The notes under the pieces: generated by a model
Databases searched by the model: none
What the model was told of the DNA's origin: nothing
The model's input: the letters and a program-made list of their open reading frames with translations, nothing else
Shown: positions 1 to 6,573 of the stretch, in pieces
Layout: each line of letters starts with the position of its first letter
Numbering within the stretch: the first letter of the stretch is position 1
Origin: JBBREP01 sp036501845
GTDB taxonomy: Bacteria; Actinomycetota; Acidimicrobiia; IMCC26256; PALSA-610
Length of the DNA: 12,291 bases
Direction: 5' to 3'
Assembly: GCA_036501845.1 (NCBI GenBank)
Contig: DASXZO010000109.1
Span: 1-12,291, forward strand
Position numbers and translations under genes: made by a program

Positions 1-1639
1 CGAGCTTGGTGACCGTGAGATCGGCCTCGAGCGTGCCCCCCTCGTTCAGCCACTGCGTGTACGTGATCATCCCGGCCGGGCCATCGACGTGGTTGGCCGA
101 GATGTGGTTCAAGATCCGCCCGGCGTCCCGCCCCTGGACGATGAACTTGGACATGAAGGACATGTCCATGACGATGACCCCTTCGCGTGCCGCCTCGTGC
201 TCCGCGCGCCAGTACGGGAACCACTCCTGGCGTCCCCAGGAGAACCCGTCGACCTTCGCTTCGATCCCCGCCGGCGCGTACCAGTCGGCTCCCTCCCAGC
301 CGCTCACGTCTCTGAAGTAGGCCCCCGACGCGGCGAGGCGATCGTGGAGCGCCGACTTCTTCGCCCCGCGCGCCGTCAGCATCGACCGCGTCGGGTAGTG
401 ACACAGGTAGACCATGCCGAGCGACTCGACCGTGCGCGTGCGCCGGTACTCGGGCGTCGCCTGATACGGGTGCAGCCGGTCGATGTTGATGCCCGTGACG
501 TCGACGTCGGGCGTGCCATCCACGATCCATTGCGCCAACGCGCGGCCGATACCGCCGCCCGTGAGAATGCCGATCGAGTTCAGCCCGGCCGCGACGAAGT
601 AGTTGCGAATCTCCGGCGCCTCACCGACGATGGGCGAGAGATCGGGCGTGAAGCTCTCCGGCCCGCAGAAGAACGTGCGCACGCCCGCGTCCTGCACCGC
701 CGGGATGCGCCGCATCGCGGTCTCCACGTAGGGACCCATGCGATCCCAGTCGGGTGCGATCGTGCCGAATGCAAAGGAGTCGGGAACCGCGTCGACCATC
801 CACGGCGCGCATACCGGCTCGAACAGTCCGAGCAGGATGCCGCCCGTCTCCTCACGGAAATAGCCGAACGACGCGGGGTCTTCGAGCACGGGTAGCGAGC
901 GGTGCACCCCGTCGATCGGCTCGGTGATCAGGTAGTAGTGCTCGGCCGCCTGCAGCGGGATCGACACGCCGTCGCGCTCGCCGAGCTGACGACCCCACAT
1001 GCCCGCGCAGTTCACGACATACTCCGCCTCGATGTCGCCCTGGGCGGTACGCACGCCGTGCACCACCCGACCGGCGGCCGAACGGTCGACGAGCACCCGC
1101 TCCACTGCGACCTGTTCGGCAATCCGCACGCCGCGCAGCCGCGCGCCTTTGGCGAGGGCCATCGTCACGTCCACCGGGTTGGCACGCCCGTCGCCCGCTA
1201 CGTAGAAGCCCGCGAGCACGTCGTCGGTGCGAGCGAGCGGGAACAGCTCGGCCACGTCGCTCGCCGAGATCTCGTGCACGTCGACGCCGTGAAAACGGTT
1301 GAACGCGGCGACCCGGCGATACTCCTCGAGCCGGTCGCGATCAGCGGCGAGCTCGATGAACCCCACCGGTTCGAATCCCGTCGCGACGCCCGTCTCCTGT
1401 TCGAGCCGTGCGTAGAGGTCGCGCGTGTACACGCGCATCTCCGTGGATGTCTGCGACATTGAACCGAACGTGACCACGAGGCCGGCTGCGTGCCAGGTGG
1501 TGCCCGACGTGAGCCGGTCGCGTTCGAGCACGAGCACATCGTTCCAACCGTTGGCGGCGAGGTGGTAGGCGACCGAGCAACCGATCACGCCGCCGCCGAT
1601 CACCACGACACGAGCGCGCGCAGGAAGCGGCTCGGTCAT
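1..1639 (-). CDS. FAD-dependent dimethylglycine/sarcosine dehydrogenase-like oxidoreductase (3' end cut off)
   Basis: 546 codons are present; the C-terminus lies beyond the left edge. The N-terminus holds a Rossmann FAD-binding motif, VVIGGGVIGCS (residues 12-22), ending in the acidic residue of VLER (about 39). The motif TSGTTWHAAG follows. In mammalian dimethylglycine dehydrogenase the His of the equivalent TWHAAG carries covalent FAD, so His50 may be flavinylated here. The DAO fold runs to about residue 380 and closes with NSIGILTGGGIGRALAQWIV. A linking FAO-type segment follows, and from about 445 a GcvT-like folate-binding domain begins (YFRDVSGWEGADWY, GVIVMDMSFMSKF). Family members are about 820-860 aa, so roughly 280-300 residues are missing. 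The likely reaction is oxidative demethylation of an N-methyl amino acid with transfer of the one-carbon unit to tetrahydrofolate. The exact substrate cannot be read from sequence. The gene starts 27 bp after the beta-helix gene on the same strand, but has its own leaderless-type start signal. Confidence 0.9.
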   Translation of the reverse strand, partial: MTEPLPARARVVVIGGGVIGCSVAYHLAANGWNDVLVLERDRLTSGTTWHAAGLVVTFGSMSQTSTEMRVYTRDLYARLEQETGVATGFEPVGFIELAADRDRLEEYRRVAAFNRFHGVDVHEISASDVAELFPLARTDDVLAGFYVAGDGRANPVDVTMALAKGARLRGVRIAEQVAVERVLVDRSAAGRVVHGVRTAQGDIEAEYVVNCAGMWGRQLGERDGVSIPLQAAEHYYLITEPIDGVHRSLPVLEDPASFGYFREETGGILLGLFEPVCAPWMVDAVPDSFAFGTIAPDWDRMGPYVETAMRRIPAVQDAGVRTFFCGPESFTPDLSPIVGEAPEIRNYFVAAGLNSIGILTGGGIGRALAQWIVDGTPDVDVTGINIDRLHPYQATPEYRRTRTVESLGMVYLCHYPTRSMLTARGAKKSALHDRLAASGAYFRDVSGWEGADWYAPAGIEAKVDGFSWGRQEWFPYWRAEHEAAREGVIVMDMSFMSKFIVQGRDAGRILNHISANHVDGPAGMITYTQWLNEGGTLEADLTVTKL

Positions 1640-1646
1640 GTGGTGG

Positions 1647-1652
1647 ATGCTA
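1647..1652 (-). promoter_or_regulatory. Candidate -10 box for leaderless transcription of the FAD oxidoreductase
   Basis: On the - strand TAGCAT lies exactly 7 nt (CCACCAC) before the ATG at 1639, and no purine-rich Shine-Dalgarno sequence is present. This spacing would put the transcription start at or next to the A of ATG. No convincing -35 is seen at 16-18 nt; a TTGGAT stands 21 nt upstream, which is too far. The match is inferred from pattern and spacing only. Confidence 0.4.
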
Positions 1653-1666
1653 CGGGGACGGGGCGA

Positions 1667-3559
1667 TCAGTGGATCCAACTGCCCACCGAGAACTCGCTC
1701 GTGCTGCCCTTCGGTGTGGTCGTGTCGACAGTGACGGTGTGGCCGAATGCCGCGCTCGGCGACGCGAACGTGGCCACGCCTGAGGACGATGCGGTGGCTG
1801 TCGCGAGATACGTCTTGCCTTGGCCACCCAAACCCGCGCCGCGCGACGACAGGAACAACTCGACCACGCATCCCGCACACGTCTTCACCGTGGTGGTCGA
1901 GCGGTCGGATTGCGTGATCGTGGGTGTGCGCACGCCTTCGTTGGTGTCGGGATCACCCACGTTGGTGTTCGCCTTGCCGAACGGTGTGAGATCGATCGCG
2001 AGCGCGTTGGTCGAGTTGAAGATCGAATTCCGCGTGAAGTGGTTGAAGTTGGTGGGCTGCGGGGTGTGCACCGGCGGGCTGATCAGCGTCGGTTGCACCA
2101 TGATCGCGTGGGCGTTGTTCGCGATCACATTGCCGGGCCCGATGATGTTCGAGAAGGCACCGGATTCGATGAACACGCCCACCTGGTTCGGGGCCGACGC
2201 ACCGTTCAGCAGGATGCCGATGAGGTTGTCGGTGACCGTGTCGTTGTTCGCGCCCTTGTCGATCAGCACGCCTGGGCCACCGTTACCCGCGATCACGTTG
2301 GCCTCGACGAGGTTGTGGTTCTCGTCGGGCGGGCACGGCTTGCCTTCGCAATTGCCCTTGCCCTCGAGATGCACGCCGGCCGCGTCGTTCTGCGTGAGAC
2401 CGCTCGCGGCCGTGCCCGTGAGGTTGGTGCCGATGTAGTTACCGATGATCTCGTTGAACATCGTCGAATGCTCGTGCGAGATCTCGATGCCATTGCCGTC
2501 GTTCCCCGACAACACGTTGTGCTGTTCGCTGCCGGTCCCGCCGACGAGCGTGTGTTGCGTGCCGGTGTTGATGTCGATGGCGTAGCCCGAGTCGCCGCGC
2601 CGCTGGCTGCCCGTGGGATCGAGGCCGATGATGTTGTTCTGAATCGTGTTGTCGGTCGTCGGGAAGTTGTAGGTGGCGATGCCGTGGTGCGAGCAGCCGC
2701 CGATCGTGTTGCGCGCGGCGTTACCGGGCGCGCCGATCACGTTCTGGTGCGCGCCGCCCGCGATCTCCACGCACGACGAACCGTTCACCAACTGATGGTG
2801 CGGGTCGAACGCGCCGCTCGGCGTGAGACCGATGATGTCACCGACGATCGTGTTGCGGTCGGACGACACCTCGCCCATCTCGAAGGCGCGCCGGAAGCCA
2901 TGCAAGTCGAGGCCGCGGAACGTGTTGTTCGGCGTGTTGATCACGAAGCCTTGGAAACCCGTAGGCCCTTTGCCCACGATCTCGATGGTGCGCACCCCGT
3001 TGTCGGCGACGGCATCGGTGTTCGCCCGGCTGCCGGGCTGGGTGAACCCGTCGACGGTGATGGCGTACTTGCGATTCGCGATCGCCGGGAGCTGACTATT
3101 GAGCTGGATCGTGTGCACGCCCGTGCCTGCGATCGCGAACGCGATCGTGACCGGTCCGTTCGCGGCATTGGCTTCCTGGACCGCGGCGCGCAGCGTGCAC
3201 TCATTGGCGCGTCCGGTCATGCACACGCCGTTGAGCTTGGCGTCGCCGCTGTCGGCCGCCGAGTTGACCGTGAACGTGCGTGCGGTGCCCGCGGCGAGTG
3301 CCGGCGCCGGCGGAGTCACGGCAGGTGCAGCCGCCTTGCGCGCCGGAGCGACGGTCGTGGTGGTTGTGGAAGGCGCAACCGTGGCGGTCGTGGCGGGTTG
3401 CGCAACCGTCGTGGTGGTCGTGGTGGTCGTGGGTTTCGGCGCCAGAGTGGTGCTCGTGGTGGGCTTGGCCACCGTCTTGGCCCCGGCCGGCGCGATCACG
3501 CTCAAAAGCCCCAGAACCGCCACCGACACCCCAACGCCCACGAGCCGCGCGACATGCAT
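1667..3559 (-). CDS. Secreted CSLREA-domain parallel beta-helix protein with Thr-rich linker
   Basis: A 630-aa protein. The ATG at 3559 is chosen because GAGGAG stands 8 nt upstream and a clean signal peptide follows (MHVARL, hydrophobic core to about residue 24, AGA-type cleavage near 27). An upstream in-frame extension would bury the signal peptide. Residues 28-90 form a Thr/Pro/Ala low-complexity linker with two TTTTT-type runs, typical of exported actinobacterial proteins. NECTLRAAVQEAN (119-131) is a variant of the CSLREAIxxAN motif that defines CSLREA domains. Residues about 205-530 are a right-handed beta-helix with repeated N-x-I-x-x-N-x-I-G rungs (NTIQNNIIGLDPTG, NEIIGNYIGTNLTG, NLVEANVIAGN). 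The GDPDTNEG motif and a final beta-sandwich-like region (about 533-630) follow; a CAGC pair there could form a disulfide. No sortase motif, C-terminal membrane anchor or catalytic signature is visible, so the function is unknown. Binding or cleaving extracellular polysaccharide is a guess from the fold. Confidence 0.88.
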   Translation of the reverse strand: MHVARLVGVGVSVAVLGLLSVIAPAGAKTVAKPTTSTTLAPKPTTTTTTTTVAQPATTATVAPSTTTTTVAPARKAAAPAVTPPAPALAAGTARTFTVNSAADSGDAKLNGVCMTGRANECTLRAAVQEANAANGPVTIAFAIAGTGVHTIQLNSQLPAIANRKYAITVDGFTQPGSRANTDAVADNGVRTIEIVGKGPTGFQGFVINTPNNTFRGLDLHGFRRAFEMGEVSSDRNTIVGDIIGLTPSGAFDPHHQLVNGSSCVEIAGGAHQNVIGAPGNAARNTIGGCSHHGIATYNFPTTDNTIQNNIIGLDPTGSQRRGDSGYAIDINTGTQHTLVGGTGSEQHNVLSGNDGNGIEISHEHSTMFNEIIGNYIGTNLTGTAASGLTQNDAAGVHLEGKGNCEGKPCPPDENHNLVEANVIAGNGGPGVLIDKGANNDTVTDNLIGILLNGASAPNQVGVFIESGAFSNIIGPGNVIANNAHAIMVQPTLISPPVHTPQPTNFNHFTRNSIFNSTNALAIDLTPFGKANTNVGDPDTNEGVRTPTITQSDRSTTTVKTCAGCVVELFLSSRGAGLGGQGKTYLATATASSSGVATFASPSAAFGHTVTVDTTTPKGSTSEFSVGSWIH

Positions 3560-3567
3560 CGCTGTGT

Positions 3568-3573
3568 CTCCTC
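3568..3573 (-). promoter_or_regulatory. Ribosome binding site of the CSLREA beta-helix gene
   Basis: GAGGAG on the - strand, 8 nt (ACACAGCG) before the ATG at 3559. It decides this start over in-frame codons further upstream. Confidence 0.7.
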
Positions 3574-3728
3574 GCCCTCTGAAATCAGGAGCCGCTGGCC
3601 GCCCCCGTGCCCGCCCGCATTGCCCGCATACAGTCACGAACGGCGCGAAACGTGACCGCGCCGAGGCTAGGGGAACCACTGCACTCCGTGGCAGTCGCCC
3701 CACGAGAAATACCCACAGCACAAAAGAA

Positions 3729-3752
3729 GGCGCCCCCCTTGCGGGGGGCGCC
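3729..3752 (-). terminator. Strong intrinsic terminator reading on the - strand, with no gene in front of it
   Basis: A perfect 10-bp stem, GGCGCCCCCC / GGGGGGCGCC, closes on a 4-nt loop. On the - strand it is followed by TTCTTTTGTG (3728-3719), a U-rich tail. On the + strand the stem is followed by GATGAGATTC, which is not U-rich, so termination is predicted for - strand transcripts. No - strand gene lies between it and the + strand GH15 gene. It is 170 nt upstream of the beta-helix start codon. It either ends a small RNA transcribed from about 3753-4000 or sits in the leader of the beta-helix mRNA as an attenuator. Confidence 0.7.
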
Positions 3753-4034
3753 GATGAGATTCACTGTCTGACCGAATGCTCGGAAGGGGCTGGGGGGCGG
3801 GACCGAGCGCCGATCAGGCAGTTCGTGGATCCGGGAAGGGGCGGAGTCTCTCCGGACAGCCATCGGTCTCCCCCGGCCGCGAAAGCTCCAAACCTGATTT
3901 CCTGAAAAATCGGACTGACTGGTCAAGTGGGTGGTCCGACGGTGGTCCCAGGCGGCCAGGGTGGCGATCGCGGCCCGTCTATCGTGCGCCGCAGCCGCGC
4001 CCGACACGGCGGCGCCCCACGATCGGAGACGGCT
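3753..4034. other. Non-coding divergent region between the orphan terminator and the GH15 gene
   Basis: These 282 bp hold no protein gene I can support, though open frames pass through by chance in the high-GC sequence. The region should contain the GH15 promoter and whatever transcript ends at the 3729-3752 terminator. Visible small elements are: the inverted repeat TGACTGGTCA (about 3915-3924); a short A/T-rich hairpin GATTT-CCTGAA-AAATC (about 3896-3911); GGAGTCTCTCC (about 3843-3853); and a direct repeat of GTGGTCC (about 3931-3949). I compared it from memory with the glycine, cobalamin, TPP, SAM, c-di-GMP and c-di-AMP riboswitch cores and with tmRNA, RNase P and SRP RNA. None matched. 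Confidence 0.5.
4025..4028 (+). promoter_or_regulatory. Ribosome binding site deciding a TTG start for the GH15 gene
   Basis: GGAG stands 6 nt (ACGGCT) before the TTG at 4035. That start puts the conserved RIESYALLSDMQ segment at the protein's N-terminus, as in other GH15 bacterial proteins. Upstream in-frame ATG/GTG codons lack a Shine-Dalgarno site and would add about 36 residues of Arg/Gly-rich, non-conserved sequence. Confidence 0.55.
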
Positions 4035-5879
4035 TTGGCGTCGCGCATCGAGAGCTACGCGCTGCTGTCCGACATGCAGTCGGCGGCGCTCGTGGGCCTC
4101 GACGGTTCGATCGACTGGCTCACCTTCCCCCGTTTCGACTCACCTGCCGTTTTCGCGGCCCTGCTGGGCGAGCCCCGCCATGGCCGCTGGCTCGTCGCTC
4201 CGGCCAGCGAGCCCAAGCGGGTGCGGCGCCAGTATTGGGGCGACTCGCTCGTGCTCGAGACGGTGTTCGAGTGCGACGACGGCGAGGTGGCGGTGATCGA
4301 CTGCATGCCCGCCCGCGACCGTCACCTCAACGTGGTGCGTCTGGTGGAAGGCCGGCGCGGTCGCGTGGCGATGCGCTCCGAGCTCACGATCCGCTTCGGC
4401 TACGGCGCAGTGGTTCCGTGGGTGCGCAACCTCGACGGCACGTTGCGTGCCGTAGCCGGCCCCGATGCGCTGTGCCTGCGCACACCGGTGCACGTGCGGG
4501 GCGGAGGCGACGGCGACGACCGCACGAGCGTCGCCGATTTCTCGGTGGCTGCCGGCGACCAGGTGCCCTTCGTGCTCTCGTGGCACCCGTCGCACACTGA
4601 CCCTGACGATGGCGACATCGACGCGGCAGTCGCGATCGCGGAGACCGAACGCTGGTGGCGCGACTGGGCGGGCCAGACGAAGTATGTGGGCGAGTGGGGG
4701 TCGGAGGTTCGTCGCTCGCTCACGGTGTTGAAAGGCCTCACGTACGAGCCGACCGGCGGTCTGTGCGCCGCGGCCACGACGTCGCTGCCCGAAGCCATCG
4801 GCGGCGTGCGCAACTGGGACTACCGCCACTGCTGGCTGCGCGACGCCACCTTCACGCTGATGGCGCTCATGGCTGCGGGTCACACCGACGAGGCCGCGGC
4901 GTGGCGCGATTGGCTGTTGCGCGCGATCGCCGGCGATCCCGACGACCTCCAGATCATGTACGGGCTCGCGGGCGAGCGGCGTCTCACCGAGATGCAGCTC
5001 GAATGGTTGCCGGGTTACGAAGGTTCGAAGCCCGTGCGTGTGGGCAATGCCGCCTACGGGCAGTTCCAGCTCGACGTGTACGGCGAGGTGATGGACGCCA
5101 TGTACCAGGCCTCGGTGAGCGGTATCGCGGCCGAGGATCACGCGTGGGATCTGCAGACCTCGCTCCTCGAGTATCTCGAAGGAGCCTGGCGTCAGCCCGA
5201 CGAGGGCATCTGGGAAGTGCGGGGTGAGCGGCAACACTTCACGCACTCGAAGGTGATGGCGTGGGTGGCGGTCGACCGCGCCGTGCGTTCGGCGCGACTC
5301 CATCGTCTCCATGCGCCGCTGCACCGCTGGATCGGGCTCCGCGACGAAATACACCGCGAGGTGCTGGCGAACGGCGTCGACGACCGCGGCGTGTTCATGC
5401 AGTCCTACGGGTCGAAGCATCTCGACGCGAGTGTGCTCAACATCCCGCTCGTCGGATTCCTGCCGGCCACCGATCCGCGCGTCGTGAACACCGTCGAAGC
5501 GATCCAGCGCGAGCTGATGGACGATGGTTTCGTGGTTCGTTACCGCACGGAATCGAACGTCGACGGGTTGCCGGGCCAGGAAGGTTCGTTCCTGCTGTGC
5601 ACGTTCTGGCTCGCCGACGCGCTCGCGCTCATGCACCGCACCGACGAGGCGCGGGCCTTGTTCGAGAAGTTGCTGGCGCTTCGCAACGACGTGGGCCTGC
5701 TCGCCGAGGAGTACGACCCGACTGCGAAACGCATGCTCGGCAACTTCCCGCAGGCGTTCTCGCACACCGCGATCATCACCACCGCCGCCACACTGTCGCA
5801 GGCCGACGGTGTGGCGCGACCCGCGCAACAGCGGTCGCGCATCCCGACGCCGGGGAACTCAGAGGCGCCGGCGGTGTGA
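4035..5879 (+). CDS. Glycoside hydrolase family 15 protein (glucoamylase/trehalase type)
   Basis: A 614-aa cytoplasmic protein with no signal peptide. The N-terminal beta-sandwich domain begins IESYALLSDMQSAALVGLDG and continues SIDWLTFPRFDSP (residues 25-37), the typical start of bacterial GH15 proteins. The (alpha/alpha)6 catalytic domain starts near 225 and carries GGVRNWDYRHCWLRDATFTL (256-275), GNAAYGQFQLDVYGEVMDA (337-355), PDEGIWEVRG (388-397) and EEYDPTAKRMLGNFPQAFSH (558-577). By family knowledge the acid/base glutamates should lie in PDEGIWE (Glu390 or Glu394) and EEYD (Glu558 or Glu559). Members hydrolyse terminal alpha-1,4-glucosidic bonds, or alpha,alpha-trehalose in the mycobacterial branch; sequence alone does not separate these. 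The length is normal for the single-chain bacterial group. It stands alone, with no starch or trehalose genes beside it. The TTG start is less certain than the rest; the track upstream is open to 3927. Confidence 0.92.
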   Translation: MASRIESYALLSDMQSAALVGLDGSIDWLTFPRFDSPAVFAALLGEPRHGRWLVAPASEPKRVRRQYWGDSLVLETVFECDDGEVAVIDCMPARDRHLNVVRLVEGRRGRVAMRSELTIRFGYGAVVPWVRNLDGTLRAVAGPDALCLRTPVHVRGGGDGDDRTSVADFSVAAGDQVPFVLSWHPSHTDPDDGDIDAAVAIAETERWWRDWAGQTKYVGEWGSEVRRSLTVLKGLTYEPTGGLCAAATTSLPEAIGGVRNWDYRHCWLRDATFTLMALMAAGHTDEAAAWRDWLLRAIAGDPDDLQIMYGLAGERRLTEMQLEWLPGYEGSKPVRVGNAAYGQFQLDVYGEVMDAMYQASVSGIAAEDHAWDLQTSLLEYLEGAWRQPDEGIWEVRGERQHFTHSKVMAWVAVDRAVRSARLHRLHAPLHRWIGLRDEIHREVLANGVDDRGVFMQSYGSKHLDASVLNIPLVGFLPATDPRVVNTVEAIQRELMDDGFVVRYRTESNVDGLPGQEGSFLLCTFWLADALALMHRTDEARALFEKLLALRNDVGLLAEEYDPTAKRMLGNFPQAFSHTAIITTAATLSQADGVARPAQQRSRIPTPGNSEAPAV

Positions 5880-5881
5880 AT

Positions 5882-5897
5882 CGCTCGACCGCGAGCG
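5882..5897. terminator. Small hairpin in the convergent gap, possible bidirectional terminator
   Basis: CGCTCG-ACCG-CGAGCG, a perfect 6-bp stem with a 4-nt loop, fills the 19-bp space between the GH15 stop (5879) and the DJ-1/PfpI stop (5899). Neither side has a U-tract, so it may act weakly or only as an RNA 3' end stabiliser. Confidence 0.35.
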
Positions 5898-5898
5898 G

Positions 5899-6474
5899 TT
5901 ACGCCGCGGCGTGCGCCGGCGTCGGGCGCGAGAACACTTCGAGCGCGGCATTGCAGAACGCGTCGAGATCGTCGGGCTTCCGGCTCGACACGATCACGTT
6001 CTCGGCGCCCTCGCACACCTGCACCTCGCGATCCACCCAGTGGCCGCCGGCGTTGACAATGTCGGTCTTCAAGCTGGGCCAGCTCGTGAGCGTGCGGTTG
6101 CGCACCACGCCGGCCTCTACGAGCGTCCACGGGCCGTGGCAGATCACGGCGATCGGCTTGGCTGCGTCGACGAAGCTCTTCGCAAAGGCAACGGCCTCGG
6201 ACTTCATCCGCAGCTGATCGGGATTGGCGACACCACCCGGCAACACGAGGCCGTCGTAGTCGGCCACGTGGGCCGAACCGACCGCGATCGATGCCGTGAA
6301 CGTGTCGCCCTTCTCGAGATGGTTGAAGGCCTGCACCGTGGCGGCCTCGGGTGCGATCAGCACGGGCTCGCCGCCCGCGCGCTTCACCGCGTTCCACGGC
6401 TCGACGAGTTCCACTTGTTCAACGCCTTCGTTCGCCACGAGAAACGCGAACTTCCTGCCTCCGAGATCGACCAC
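5899..6474 (-). CDS. DJ-1/PfpI family protein (PfpI/YhbO-like, class I glutamine amidotransferase fold)
   Basis: A 191-aa protein from a GTG start at 6474, chosen because GGAGG stands 7 nt upstream. A TTG at 6510 is open in frame but has no ribosome site. The first strand is RKFAFLVANEGVEQVELVEP; the Glu in this segment corresponds to the conserved acidic residue of the superfamily. YDGLVLPGG follows, then the nucleophile elbow AVICHGPW with Cys112 followed by His113, the PfpI-type Cys-His pair. The C-terminal half has the usual RTLTSWPSLKTDIVNAGGHW and SSRKPDDLDAFCNA. Relatives such as PfpI, YhbO, YraA and DR_1199-like proteins are stress proteins described as peptidases or as deglycases acting on glyoxal-damaged proteins; the true activity is debated. 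It lies 99 bp downstream of the CoA-transferase gene on the same strand and may be co-transcribed with it. It converges on GH15. Confidence 0.9.
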   Translation of the reverse strand: MVDLGGRKFAFLVANEGVEQVELVEPWNAVKRAGGEPVLIAPEAATVQAFNHLEKGDTFTASIAVGSAHVADYDGLVLPGGVANPDQLRMKSEAVAFAKSFVDAAKPIAVICHGPWTLVEAGVVRNRTLTSWPSLKTDIVNAGGHWVDREVQVCEGAENVIVSSRKPDDLDAFCNAALEVFSRPTPAHAAA

Positions 6475-6481
6475 GACGAAG

Positions 6482-6486
6482 CCTCC
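6482..6486 (-). promoter_or_regulatory. Ribosome binding site of the DJ-1/PfpI gene
   Basis: GGAGG on the - strand, 7 nt (CTTCGTC) before a GTG at 6474. It favours this start over the TTG at 6510. Confidence 0.55.
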
Positions 6487-6573
6487 ATGCGTGCAACAGT
6501 TGACGGCCAAGAGCGAGACTTTGTTGTTCCCGCTTCACCGTTCGCGTAACCCGTGCGCCGTCGGCTTCGTAAC

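Noticed and set aside
89..1462. Two + strand open frames (268 and 186 codons) opposite the FAD oxidoreductase
   Set aside because: The - strand reading gives a continuous flavoprotein with Rossmann motif; the + strand frames are composition artefacts.
3270..3480. Repetitive GTGGTCGT-type DNA, considered as a possible tandem repeat locus
   Set aside because: The repeats are explained by the Thr/Pro-rich linker of the beta-helix protein and its codon usage; no independent repeat unit is seen.
1820..3655. A 611-codon open frame on the + strand opposite the CSLREA beta-helix gene
   Set aside because: It is rich in Arg, Val, Asp and His with no recognisable domain. It mirrors the third-position G/C bias of the real - strand gene, which has a signal peptide, linker and beta-helix repeats.
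3585..4007. A 140-codon - strand open frame through the divergent spacer
   Set aside because: It runs straight through the intrinsic terminator, whose translation gives the GAPRKGGAF string typical of such hairpins. It has no ribosome site or domain.
4140..5828. A 562-codon open frame on the - strand opposite GH15
   Set aside because: It lies wholly inside the well-supported GH15 gene and has the His/Arg-rich, low-order composition of an antisense shadow.
6475..6573. The 99-bp gap between CoA-transferase and DJ-1/PfpI, checked for a promoter or terminator
   Set aside because: Only a short palindrome (CAACTGTTG) was found and no -10/-35 pair, so co-transcription remains the simplest view.
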